This document shows positions 17,407-25,233 of a stretch of DNA of 64,000 nucleotides, one piece after another. Each line of letters opens with the position of its first letter. The first letter of the stretch is position 1. Where the stretch lies: positions 97,052 to 161,051 of the forward strand of contig JAZSJJ010000009.1 of NCBI GenBank assembly GCA_045534225.1, given 5' to 3'. A program made the position numbers and the translations under genes. Source of the DNA: UMGS1649 sp045534225. Its GTDB lineage: Bacteria; Bacillota; Clostridia; TANB77; CAG-465. The notes beneath the pieces were generated by a model. That model made no database searches and was not told the DNA's origin. It saw nothing but the letters and a program-made list of their open reading frames with translations.

Positions 17407-18156
17407 TTAAAAACTCAATTGTTCCGTATATAATCTGTCTGCAACTTTTTCTAATTCTTTTTCTGCTTTTTTATCTATTTTGAATGAATATACCTTTTTA
17501 GAATCGCTCGCTAATATATAGTATATTGCATAAAAGGCTGCTTGACCAAGCTTTACATACCAACCACTTTTTAATTTTTCTTCATTTTCTTTAGACAATT
17601 TAGTATAACAACTGCCACATAATACACTATTAGTATTAAAAGAATAGTAATATCCTTTATCTTCTTTTTCTACCATACTGCTATTACATTTACTACATTT
17701 TGTTATGCTCGGACTATATCCTAAAAGCGCTAACATTTTAAGCTTAAAAACACTTTTTACATAGTTAAAATCTAAATCTTTTTTAGCTATTATAAATAAC
17801 GTATTTAAGAATAATGATAATATTCCTTCCGCCTCTATATTTTCATATACAAGATTGTTTAATATTTTAGTTACTTCACACGCTTTTTCGTATTTATCTA
17901 AATCTATACGGAAATCGTAAAAAGTCTCAATGCTCTCTGCTGAATTTATGTGATAAAAGGTTGTTCCTTTATATAGCACAAATTCACTATATACTAAAAG
18001 TTGACATGGTGCAAGAAGAGCGCTAGTTGTTTTTTTAGCACCTTTGGCCATACAAGAGATTTTACCTAATTCGTCTGTAAGTAACGTTATTATTTTATCG
18101 TTATCTTTATAGGCTGTCTCTTTTATTACTACTCCCTTCACCTTCAGTAATTTCAT
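17407..18156 (-). CDS. recO: DNA repair protein RecO
   Basis: About 249 residues. N-terminal OB fold (KVKGVVIKETAYKDNDKIITLLTDELGKI), helical middle, and a zinc-binding Cys4 site (CSKCNSS and CGSCY). RecO loads RecA onto SSB-coated DNA with RecR. The ATG at 18154-18156 follows GGGGGAA; a TTG start at 18168 is possible. Its start lies inside the preceding small gene in another frame, the same neighbourhood (yqzL-recO, with era upstream) as in Bacillus. Confidence 0.93.
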   Translation of the reverse strand: MKLLKVKGVVIKETAYKDNDKIITLLTDELGKISCMAKGAKKTTSALLAPCQLLVYSEFVLYKGTTFYHINSAESIETFYDFRIDLDKYEKACEVTKILNNLVYENIEAEGILSLFLNTLFIIAKKDLDFNYVKSVFKLKMLALLGYSPSITKCSKCNSSMVEKEDKGYYYSFNTNSVLCGSCYTKLSKENEEKLKSGWYVKLGQAAFYAIYYILASDSKKVYSFKIDKKAEKELEKVADRLYTEQLSF

Positions 18157-18259
18157 CATTTCCCCCAACTTCTATTTCTGCTGCTTTACATATATCTTTA
18201 TATCTTAAATAATCTTCAATACTACCAGTTTGTTCAAATTTATCCCAATACTCTTCCAT
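18107..18259 (-). CDS. yqzL: YqzL-like small protein
   Basis: 50 residues. The first half (WDKFEQTGSIEDYLRYKDI) matches the pattern of YqzL, the tiny protein encoded between era and recO in Firmicutes (W..F.QTG....YL.YK). ATG with AGGTGATT upstream. The last 16 codons overlap the start of recO in another frame, so recO translation is probably coupled to it. Function unknown in the family. Confidence 0.75.
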   Translation of the reverse strand: MEEYWDKFEQTGSIEDYLRYKDICKAAEIEVGGNDEITEGEGSSNKRDSL

Positions 18260-18322
18260 TTAAATCACCTAGTAATATTTTATGTAGTTTTAGTTTCGTT
18301 ATACTACCTATTTTGTCATAAA

Positions 18323-19237
18323 CTAGCTTATTTTGTTCTTAAATTGTCCAAGATAACTATCGTTATCATCCCAATCTTTTCTAACTTTAACCCAAAGTTT
18401 CAAATGAACTCTAGCATCTAACATTTTTTCAATATCTTTTCTTGCGGCTGTTCCAATGCGTTTTAGCATTTCACCATCTTTACCGATTATTATTCCCTTG
18501 TGTGATGATTTTTTGCAAATTATATTTGCTTCAATATCATAAACAAGATTGTCGTTTTCAGTAACTCTATCTTTCATTTTTTCAACTTGTATAGAAAGTC
18601 CATGTGGAATTTCTTCATCAAGATATTTAAGAGCTTTTTCTCTTATATATTCTTCTACAAGCTCTCTTTCTGTTACATCTGTAATTTCGTCTTCTTCAAA
18701 GATATAATCACCTTCTGGAAGTGCATTTTCAATACACTTAACAAGAGTTTCTAAGCCATCTTTTTTATATACAGATATTGGCACTATATCTTCAAAACTT
18801 CCACCAATAGATAATATGTATTTGTTATACTCTTCTATTATTCTTAATATATTTTCTTTCTTAATCTTGTCTACCTTGTTAATAACAAGAAGTACCTTTT
18901 TCTTAGTCTCAACAATTTGTTCCATTATTTTTTTATTTGCATCATCTAAAACTGGTTTTGCACCATCTACTAGATAAATAATGGCATCAACATTATCTAC
19001 GGCAAGTCCTACACCTTTCATCATATATTCACCTAATTTATTCTTAGGATTATGCACTCCAGGCGTATCTATAAATATTATTTGTGAAGTTTCAGTTGTT
19101 CTTATTCCCTTAATGTTAAATCTAGTTGTTTGTGGCTTTGGTGTTATTATTGCTACATCAAAACCAACTAAATTATTTACCATACTAGATTTACCCGCAT
19201 TAGGTTTACCTACAACTGCTACAAATCCTGATTTCAT
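18323..19237 (-). CDS. era: GTPase Era
   Basis: About 304 residues. GTPase motifs G1 GKPNAGKSSM, G3 DTPGVHNPKN, G4 NKVD, then a C-terminal KH domain with the signature GKDGEMLKRIGTAARKDIEKML. Era binds the 3' end of 16S rRNA and assists 30S assembly. The ATG at 19235-19237 has GAGGAGAATTAGT upstream; an in-frame ATG six codons earlier overlaps that site and is less likely. Directly follows the acetyltransferase gene. Confidence 0.96.
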   Translation of the reverse strand: MKSGFVAVVGKPNAGKSSMVNNLVGFDVAIITPKPQTTRFNIKGIRTTETSQIIFIDTPGVHNPKNKLGEYMMKGVGLAVDNVDAIIYLVDGAKPVLDDANKKIMEQIVETKKKVLLVINKVDKIKKENILRIIEEYNKYILSIGGSFEDIVPISVYKKDGLETLVKCIENALPEGDYIFEEDEITDVTERELVEEYIREKALKYLDEEIPHGLSIQVEKMKDRVTENDNLVYDIEANIICKKSSHKGIIIGKDGEMLKRIGTAARKDIEKMLDARVHLKLWVKVRKDWDDNDSYLGQFKNKIS

Positions 19238-19238
19238 A

Positions 19239-19721
19239 CTAATTCTCCTCGTCATTCATATACTCGTAAATTGATCTTTTTACTTTTAAATTCTTGTTAT
19301 AAAATTCTATTGCTCCTGTGTTATATCCCCAAACAGTTAGTTCTAAAGAACGAATGTTATTTTCTTTAACAAAGTTTTTCATATGATTTAGCATAGCCGT
19401 TCCTATACCGTGTCTCTTATACTCATCACTAACAATAATGTATTCTATAAAAAGAATATCTCTAATTTTTGTTATCTCATCATCGCCAATATGTTTAATT
19501 TCGGCAACGCATGTTCCAATAACTTTATTATCGTCTTTAGCTACTATCATATGATAATCTTTATTATCCATTCTATCCATTAGATTACTTTCCCAATTTT
19601 CATAATTAGGAACAAATATGTCTGGTCTTTTATCTAAAGTATAGTCTGCTAAAGATGCGACAAGCTTAGCCGCCTCTTTAACATCACTCTTTTCTAATTT
19701 TGATATAACTATATTTTTCAT
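19239..19721 (-). CDS. GNAT-family N-acetyltransferase
   Basis: 160 residues with the GNAT core: beta4 YIIVSDEYKRHGIGTAML (acetyl-CoA pyrophosphate loop R/HGIG), then LELTVWGYNTGAIEFYNK. The acceptor cannot be predicted. It overlaps the phosphomutase stop by one base and precedes era by one base, so the three are translated together. Confidence 0.9.
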   Translation of the reverse strand: MKNIVISKLEKSDVKEAAKLVASLADYTLDKRPDIFVPNYENWESNLMDRMDNKDYHMIVAKDDNKVIGTCVAEIKHIGDDEITKIRDILFIEYIIVSDEYKRHGIGTAMLNHMKNFVKENNIRSLELTVWGYNTGAIEFYNKNLKVKRSIYEYMNDEEN

Positions 19722-21076
19722 TAAAATGATATAACTCCTCTAAATTCATCCATTAATTCATTTAGTCTTTCCTCTGTTGTTGCTTCAAATCTCATACCTA
19801 CATCTGGTCCTGTTTGAGTTGCTCTAATTAGCATCCAAGCATCATCAAATTCCACTCTCACGCCATCTATTTCGCAAATTTCATATCCTTTAGCTTTAGC
19901 ATATTCTCTTACTTTTTCTACTAATTCATATTTACCTGTTTCTGTAGATTTAACTTTTATTTCTGGTGTTGAATGATATCTAACTACACCATCTAAAAGT
20001 TCGGAAGCTTTCTTATTAGAATTAGATAATAACTCTATATATCTTAAAGCAGCATAAATACCATCATCAAAACCTGGCCATCTGTCTCTAAAGAAGATAT
20101 GTCCAGATAGCTCTCCACCAAGCATAAAGTCGCCTTCTCTCATTTTTGCTTTAATATATGAATTACCAACTCTATATCTGCATACACATCCACCTAGTTT
20201 TTTCATTTCATCCGCTATGGCTTTTGTACATTTAACATCGTGAAGAACACATTTATTATCCACTTTATTTATAATATCTCTCCATAAAGCAATTAAGTAC
20301 ATATCTGGAGCTATATAGTCTCCTTTTTCGTCTATTATACCAACTCTATCACAGTCTCCATCAAATGCAACGCCAATGTCTGCGTTAAGTTCAAACACTT
20401 TATCTCTTAACATTGTTAAATTAGCAACTACACTTGGATCAGCTTCATGATTTGGAAATGTTCCGTCTGATTCATCACATATATATGTAACATCTAAATC
20501 CTTAAACATTGAAAATACTTCTTTCATTACTGTAGTAGCAGCACCATTACCACCATCTACAACAACTTTTAGTTTTCTATCTCCAAAATTAGTTCTTTCT
20601 TTTATTAAATTTAGATATCCCTCTTTAACATCTGCTGTTGTTAAAGTTCCTTTTCCTACTTTAAATTCACCTTTTTCTATATATTCTCTAAATTCTTGAA
20701 TCTTTTCTCCATAAGCATTTCCAGATTCATCAAAAGCAAATTTAAATCCGTTATATTCCTTTGGATTATGACTTGCTGTTACCATCATGCCAGAAGGTAT
20801 TCCTAAATGTATCCAAGAATAATAGTACATAGGTGTTGTAACTAAACCTATATTTACTACATCTATACCTGTAGATAAAATTCCATCTATCAACGCTTTT
20901 TGCATAGATTCAGAATGTGTTCTGTTATCTCTACCAACTATAGCTTTAGTTTTTCCAAGTTCAGATATATATGATCCAAAACCTTGTCCAACTTTATATG
21001 CTACCTCTTCATTTAAATCATTTCCATATATTCCACGGATATCGTATCCTCTAAATATGTGCTTTGCTATTTCCAT
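19721..21076 (-). CDS. Phosphomannomutase/phosphoglucomutase
   Basis: 451 residues, alpha-D-phosphohexomutase family. Phosphoserine loop TASHNPKEYNGFK, metal-binding loop DGDCDRVG, sugar-binding loop GELSGHIFF, and phosphate-binding C-terminal RATQTGPDVGMRFEA. Interconverts hexose-6-phosphate and hexose-1-phosphate for cell-wall and polysaccharide precursors. Starts the phosphomutase-GNAT-era group. ManB and Pgm activities cannot be separated by sequence alone. Confidence 0.93.
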   Translation of the reverse strand: MEIAKHIFRGYDIRGIYGNDLNEEVAYKVGQGFGSYISELGKTKAIVGRDNRTHSESMQKALIDGILSTGIDVVNIGLVTTPMYYYSWIHLGIPSGMMVTASHNPKEYNGFKFAFDESGNAYGEKIQEFREYIEKGEFKVGKGTLTTADVKEGYLNLIKERTNFGDRKLKVVVDGGNGAATTVMKEVFSMFKDLDVTYICDESDGTFPNHEADPSVVANLTMLRDKVFELNADIGVAFDGDCDRVGIIDEKGDYIAPDMYLIALWRDIINKVDNKCVLHDVKCTKAIADEMKKLGGCVCRYRVGNSYIKAKMREGDFMLGGELSGHIFFRDRWPGFDDGIYAALRYIELLSNSNKKASELLDGVVRYHSTPEIKVKSTETGKYELVEKVREYAKAKGYEICEIDGVRVEFDDAWMLIRATQTGPDVGMRFEATTEERLNELMDEFRGVISF

Positions 21077-21166
21077 TATTTCCTCCTATAATAAAATAAA
21101 CTATTTTTGTTCATTTTACGCTATTTGTATATTATCACATATGGGGTTAAAAATCAAGAAAATGAA

Positions 21167-21199
21167 AAAGTAGATACTAGCTTGTTTAGTATCTACTTT
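21167..21199 (-). terminator. Terminator of the EcsC-like gene
   Basis: AAAGTAGATACTA pairs perfectly with its complement across seven bases; TTTTTC-like sequence follows on the minus strand. Confidence 0.85.
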
Positions 21200-21209
21200 A
21201 TATTTATTA

Positions 21210-22169
21210 TTATCTTTTTTTCTCATTATCTTTGTTTTCTGTCACTGCTTCCTCTAACTTCTTCCAAAGTTTCTTTTCTTCCTTAGATTCTTCATGTGCT
21301 GGATTAGAAAGCATTGTATCTTTTAACACTTCTCTTAAATTATCTGCACATATTTCAAATGACGCAAACGTACTGCTTCCACATATAACACTACTAACAA
21401 TTGGCACCATTGCTTTTGCTGCTGAAGTTATAAAGGATTTTGCCATTCTTTCTTCAAACCATTCCGCAGCATCATCTGCTTCTTTATCTATAACTCCTTC
21501 TGTAAGAAGTTTCTTCATTGCTCTTTTCTTAGCTCCGTTATATTGTGCTTTAGCTATTACTTTTATTGCCGCTACAGTCCCTTCTACTTCATTCATTATT
21601 CCTAAACAAATTGTAAATAGATTTATAGTTGCTTCATCAAATGTATTGTTTTTTTCTGTTACATTTATTTCAGGGAAACCATATAAATATAGCATCTTTT
21701 GTGCAATTCTTAACAAATACACATGATATTGAATTATATCTGCTGGTACAGCTGCAATTAATCCTATTCCTCCTTGAGTACCTAGTGTAGCGGATATTCC
21801 AGCAACAAAATTCCTTTCTGTTTTAATCACTTCATTTGCTATTTCATCTATTTCTATCATGCTTATACTTGCTTTTAATGGGTTCTTTTTTATAGCTAGA
21901 GCTATAGTTTCTTCTCCATATTTTTCTTCAAAAACTTTTCTAAAGAACTCTTCTCTATCCACTTTTGAGCCAGGAGTTCTAAGAGCTGCAATTATTATAT
22001 CTTCAATATCTGCTTCCCCATCTCTGTTAGCGTCCAATGTTTCTACTATTACATCCGCAGATTTATCTACGACCTTTTTAGTAGCATCTGTTACATTCTC
22101 TACCGTCTCTATTGCGCCCAAAGCTATTTTTCTTAAAGTCTTATTTACTTTTCTTTTATCTATTAGCAT
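21210..22169 (-). CDS. EcsC-family-like protein
   Basis: 319 residues. A basic amphipathic N-terminus, an EF-hand-like loop DANRDGEADIEDI (about 47-59), then a domain with GIGLIAAVPADIIQYHVYLL and YGFPEI resembling the EcsC family (glycine-rich turn followed by D-x-x and YG). Acidic-basic tail rich in Glu/Lys. No clear membrane helix. It follows a PH-domain protein by 20 bases in the same direction. Assignment to EcsC is by motif only; function unknown. Confidence 0.6.
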   Translation of the reverse strand: MLIDKRKVNKTLRKIALGAIETVENVTDATKKVVDKSADVIVETLDANRDGEADIEDIIIAALRTPGSKVDREEFFRKVFEEKYGEETIALAIKKNPLKASISMIEIDEIANEVIKTERNFVAGISATLGTQGGIGLIAAVPADIIQYHVYLLRIAQKMLYLYGFPEINVTEKNNTFDEATINLFTICLGIMNEVEGTVAAIKVIAKAQYNGAKKRAMKKLLTEGVIDKEADDAAEWFEERMAKSFITSAAKAMVPIVSSVICGSSTFASFEICADNLREVLKDTMLSNPAHEESKEEKKLWKKLEEAVTENKDNEKKR

Positions 22170-22189
22170 AAAATACTCCTTGTAAATTG

Positions 22190-22747
22190 CTATTTATTAT
22201 TATTTGCATTTATTGCTGTTATTGCAGCATTTTTAACCGTTTTTACTACTTTTGCAGCTTTTTTCCCTTTAGGAATTGGAACTTTTTTTACTGCTAATGT
22301 AACTACTGTTTTTACAGCCTTTGACGTTGCGCCATCACCTAACGTTTCATCTACACTTTCTCTTGCTTTCTTAACTTTATCCATCGCTCTTTTTACTTTG
22401 GTTGTGCCTGTAGCCGCATCAACAACCATTGATGCAAATTTAGTTGCATCTTTTTTATTTAGAAACTTAATTACAATATTTTCTTCTATTGTTTGAACAT
22501 CTACACATTCATTTTTTTGTTTAACTTGCAACTTATCTGAGTAAGTTTTAATATGACTTAACTCTATGACATCCAACATTTTCTTAAATTCTTGTTTCTT
22601 TATTAATCCTTTTACTATCTTTTGTTCAAATAATATTCTTTTAGAAGTTAACGTTAAATGTAAATCTCCTTTTATATCTTCTCTTGTAACAACATTTTCT
22701 AGTATTATTACCTCATCTGCTTCTAATGTTTGCTCTTGTTTACTCAT
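22190..22747 (-). CDS. Bacterial PH/GRAM-like domain protein
   Basis: 185 residues. The first 115 form alternating strands with DLHLTLTSKRILFEQ and IELSHIKTYSDKL, the pattern of bacterial PH/GRAM-like domains, ending in a helix (NKKDATKFASMVVDA). The C-terminal 70 residues are Lys/Ala/Val-rich and basic, possibly membrane- or nucleic-acid-associating. Probably co-transcribed with the downstream EcsC-like gene. Confidence 0.6.
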   Translation of the reverse strand: MSKQEQTLEADEVIILENVVTREDIKGDLHLTLTSKRILFEQKIVKGLIKKQEFKKMLDVIELSHIKTYSDKLQVKQKNECVDVQTIEENIVIKFLNKKDATKFASMVVDAATGTTKVKRAMDKVKKARESVDETLGDGATSKAVKTVVTLAVKKVPIPKGKKAAKVVKTVKNAAITAINANNNK

Positions 22748-22861
22748 AAATATTCCCCCTAATATATACTTTGTAAATTACGCGAATTCCTTCATGGTTA
22801 AATACTAACACAGTTTGTATTTATTTTCAATCATTATTTAATACAATTAGACAATAAAAAA

Positions 22862-22879
22862 CTCCCACTTTCGTGAGAG
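22862..22879 (-). terminator. Terminator of the 76-residue accessory gene
   Basis: CTCTCAC-GAAA-GTGGGAG followed by TTTTTTATTG on the minus strand. Confidence 0.85.
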
Positions 22880-22906
22880 AAAAGATAAACTTTTTTTACT
22901 TGGAAA

Positions 22907-23137
22907 TTACCAAGCTTGTGTTTTGACTGCGCGTACGATAGTACCAACATCTCCTATCTGGATCCATACCAGAATGGTAAGATCTCCATGCTGAATAGCG
23001 AGGATGGTATAACCATCACTTCTCGTATTCACTTCGATAGGTTGCATTCTACAAACACTCTCGAGAGAGATAACCTCCTTCTTAAAGTGATTGTCGATTG
23101 CCTTCTTTACGAGTTTTGCAGTGCTAATGTCCAACAT
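22907..23137 (-). CDS. Small accessory protein of unknown function (no CGG)
   Basis: 76 residues from the ATG at 23135-23137; an upstream TTG in frame would overlap the GGAGG site. Alpha then beta (ILAIQHGDLTILVWIQIGDVGTIV), soluble. Strong own promoter and terminator. Codon use (CTC, GTA, CGC, CGT) is unlike the AT-rich neighbours. Its leader matches that of the two-helix gene at 16.3 kb, tying it to the accessory set, although it has no CGG codon. Family not recognised. Confidence 0.7.
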   Translation of the reverse strand: MLDISTAKLVKKAIDNHFKKEVISLESVCRMQPIEVNTRSDGYTILAIQHGDLTILVWIQIGDVGTIVRAVKTQAW

Positions 23138-23219
23138 TTTTTTGACCTCCAATAAAATTATTTTGTTTTTATGCCTGGACTATGTAGAAACTGGAGTAAA
23201 ATAGTTTCAACATACATAT

Positions 23220-23248
23220 ATTATACCACATTATGTTAACTTTTTCAA
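23220..23248 (-). promoter_or_regulatory. Extended -10 SigA promoter with structured leader
   Basis: TTGAAA (23243-23248), 17-base spacer ending TGTGG, TATAAT (23220-23225). The leader has a possible hairpin GAAACT...AGTTTC and ends AAAATAATTTTATT-GGAGGTC. Confidence 0.85.
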
Positions 23249-23260
23249 GGCTATATAAAA

Positions 23261-23284
23261 AGCAGGCACCTTTAAGTACCTGCT
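23261..23284 (-). terminator. Terminator of tRNA-Glu
   Basis: AGCAGGTAC pairs with GTGCCTGCT (one G-U), then TTTTTATATAG on the minus strand, six bases after the tRNA 3' end. Confidence 0.9.
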
Positions 23285-23289
23285 AAATT

Positions 23290-23364
23290 TGGTGACCCAT
23301 ACGGGAATCGAACCCATGATTCGGCCTTGAGAGGGCCGCGTCTTAACCGCTTGACCAATGGGCC
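23290..23364 (-). tRNA. tRNA-Glu (anticodon CTC)
   Basis: 75 bases including an encoded CCA. Acceptor GGCCCAT/ATGGGTC, D arm with GGTTAAGAC, anticodon loop CTCTCAA (anticodon CTC, read as C34-T35-C36), T arm with GGTTCGATTCC. A CTC anticodon reads only GAG, so this is a second glutamate isoacceptor beside an expected TTC tRNA elsewhere. Confidence 0.95.
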
Positions 23365-23408
23365 TCAAACATGGTTATATTATACTCACTTTGAGTTTTA
23401 TTGTCAAG

Positions 23409-23442
23409 AAAAACGAGAAAGAATTATCCTCTTTCTCGTTTT
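23409..23442 (-). terminator. Terminator of spoVS
   Basis: AAAACGAGAAAGA pairs with TCTTTCTCGTTTT; the minus strand runs on TTCTTGAC. Confidence 0.85.
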
Positions 23443-23456
23443 ATTTCAATATATAA

Positions 23457-23726
23457 TTATACTAAAGTTTTAGGTTCTACCGTAAATCTAATTCCTGTTT
23501 TTTCCGCTCCATCTATTGTTACTTCTGTAAATGATGGTGAACATACTATGTCCATTCCTGATTGAACCATAAATCCTCTAGCGATTGTTACCGCTTTAAC
23601 TGTTTGATTTACTGCTCCTGCTCCTATAGCTTGTACTTCAACTTTACCGTTTTCTTTTACCAATCCTGCAATTGCACCTGCTACTCCATTAGGACTAGAC
23701 TTTGCTGATACTTTTAATATTTCCAT
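23457..23726 (-). CDS. spoVS: Stage V sporulation protein S
   Basis: 89 residues, nearly all conserved in the SpoVS family: starts MEILKVSAKSSPNGVAGAIA and contains GAGAVNQTVKAVTIARGF. An Alba-like small protein needed for spore coat and septum events in Bacillus and also present in non-sporulating relatives. As in Bacillus, it follows ymdB. Good AGGAGG site. Confidence 0.97.
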   Translation of the reverse strand: MEILKVSAKSSPNGVAGAIAGLVKENGKVEVQAIGAGAVNQTVKAVTIARGFMVQSGMDIVCSPSFTEVTIDGAEKTGIRFTVEPKTLV

Positions 23727-23821
23727 ATATTCCTCCTTTGTACCTCGTATTTACTACACTTTTATTATATCTAATAAGATTTTTTTATTCAATAGATATT
23801 GTCGGAAAATGTAGAAATATT

Positions 23822-24607
23822 TTATATGTTGTATCTCTTTATACTAATTGCTTTATGAGTGCTATCATCTGTCTCTACTATGATGCTGTGAAGTGTTGCG
23901 TTATTAGTACTGCACTCATACTTTATCTTTTCTCCAGTAACAAATCTTGCTACTGCTATATCTGTTCTAAGACCTAATACGCTATCATCTGGTCCTGTCA
24001 TACCAACATCTGTTATATATGCCATACCTGTATCAAAGATTCTTTCATCTGCTGTTTGTACATGTGTATGCGTTCCAAACACACATGTTACATCATTCTT
24101 TAAGTAATTTCCCATAGCTATCTTTTCTGCTGTTGCCTCTGCATGAAAATCTAAGAATATATAATCTACATTTTCATTCTTTAGACCATCTACTAATTCT
24201 CTTGCAGTCTTAAATGGATCTGCTACAAACTCATTATTTATTTCGCCTAAATGCACTTTTCCTAAAAGATTCATCACGCCAACTTTAACACCGTTCTTAT
24301 TTATTACTACAGAACCTTTACCTTCAAGATTTGTTACATTACCTGGTATTAAAAGTCTCTTTTCATGTTTATATAATTCTCTTGCTTCTTTTCTATAATA
24401 TATATGATTTCCCATTGTTACAACGTCTGCACCAACAGCGTAAAGTTCATTTAATTCTTTATCTTTTATCCCTCTACCACCTGTAGAGTTTTCTCCATTT
24501 ATTATTATAAAATCTATTCCTTCGTTCTTTACTATATCTGGAACATGCTTTTTTAGTGCATTAACACCACTTGCTCCAACTATATCTCCTATTATTAAAA
24601 ACTTCAT
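23822..24607 (-). CDS. ymdB: YmdB-type cyclic-nucleotide phosphodiesterase
   Basis: 261 residues, TIGR00282 metallophosphoesterase. Metal ligands lie in IGDIVGASG, NGENSTGGRGI, MGNHIYYRK, DFHAEATAEK and FGTHTHVQTAD. Bacillus YmdB hydrolyses 2',3'-cyclic nucleotides and affects biofilm and sporulation gene expression. Followed by spoVS. Confidence 0.96.
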   Translation of the reverse strand: MKFLIIGDIVGASGVNALKKHVPDIVKNEGIDFIIINGENSTGGRGIKDKELNELYAVGADVVTMGNHIYYRKEARELYKHEKRLLIPGNVTNLEGKGSVVINKNGVKVGVMNLLGKVHLGEINNEFVADPFKTARELVDGLKNENVDYIFLDFHAEATAEKIAMGNYLKNDVTCVFGTHTHVQTADERIFDTGMAYITDVGMTGPDDSVLGLRTDIAVARFVTGEKIKYECSTNNATLHSIIVETDDSTHKAISIKRYNI

Positions 24608-24697
24608 TTTAATTCTCCTTCGTAGATATTGTAATACAAGTAGTTATGTTTGTCAAATAAAGCATTGCAATTTAGGTTGGTATTTTTTATAAAAAGC

Positions 24698-24726
24698 GTG
24701 ACTTTTAGGTGTTTGTGTGATATAAT
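24698..24726 (+). promoter_or_regulatory. Extended -10 promoter of the plus-strand accessory gene
   Basis: TATAAT at 24721-24726 preceded by TGTGA (extended -10), weak -35 GTGACT 17 bases upstream. Confidence 0.75.
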
Positions 24727-24779
24727 GTTACCATAAGTTTTGAAACCACCTAACAATTAATATTTAAGGAGAATTAAAA

Positions 24780-25196
24780 ATGATTGAATTTTTTGTCTTT
24801 TTCGTAATTGGTTTTATGGCATTTGCATTCTACAAGTATGGCATCAAACCCCTATTCGGCGGCAAGTCTATCAAGGAAGAATTTCAGGAAAAAGTTGAGA
24901 TATTTTCATATGACTTCAAAGTATTCAAGTTAAGAAAAGAATACGCAGAAGCACATCATATAGGTTACACTACACCATTTGAGTTTAAGTATTATGATGA
25001 TAAATTTCGTATCGAAACTGAAAGCATGACACAGCTTGACTTCCTCAACAAGCTTACTAATCTTGAGCACAGAATAGAACCTATGCTTAGCAGACTTGAC
25101 AACACCTACAAAACCACTGAACCCGGCTTATCTTACGTGAATGTATTCTACTCATTAAAAGAGCAGTTAAGAGAAGCTAATCCCTATGCGAACTAA
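24780..25196 (+). CDS. Membrane-anchored accessory protein of unknown function
   Basis: 138 residues: one N-terminal membrane helix (residues 4-23), then a soluble helical domain (FEYDFKVFKLRKEYAEAHH... ) of about 110 residues. ATG nine bases after AAGGAG, own promoter and a shared convergent terminator. Codon choice includes CCC, GGC, CTC and GTC, unlike the AT-rich neighbours, as in the other accessory genes; no CGG is present. Family not recognised. Confidence 0.72.
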   Translation: MIEFFVFFVIGFMAFAFYKYGIKPLFGGKSIKEEFQEKVEIFSYDFKVFKLRKEYAEAHHIGYTTPFEFKYYDDKFRIETESMTQLDFLNKLTNLEHRIEPMLSRLDNTYKTTEPGLSYVNVFYSLKEQLREANPYAN

Positions 25197-25200
25197 CGCA

Positions 25201-25233
25201 AAACAAGATGGAGTTAATCCATCTTGTTTTTTA
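25201..25233. terminator. Bidirectional terminator between convergent genes
   Basis: AAAACAAGATGGA pairs with TCCATCTTGTTTT, with T-runs on both sides. It covers the last codons of the O-antigen-ligase-like gene. Confidence 0.9.

Noticed and set aside
22850..23300. Possible riboswitch in the leader of the 76-residue gene
   Set aside because: The leader is short and has only simple hairpins; no known riboswitch core could be recognised.
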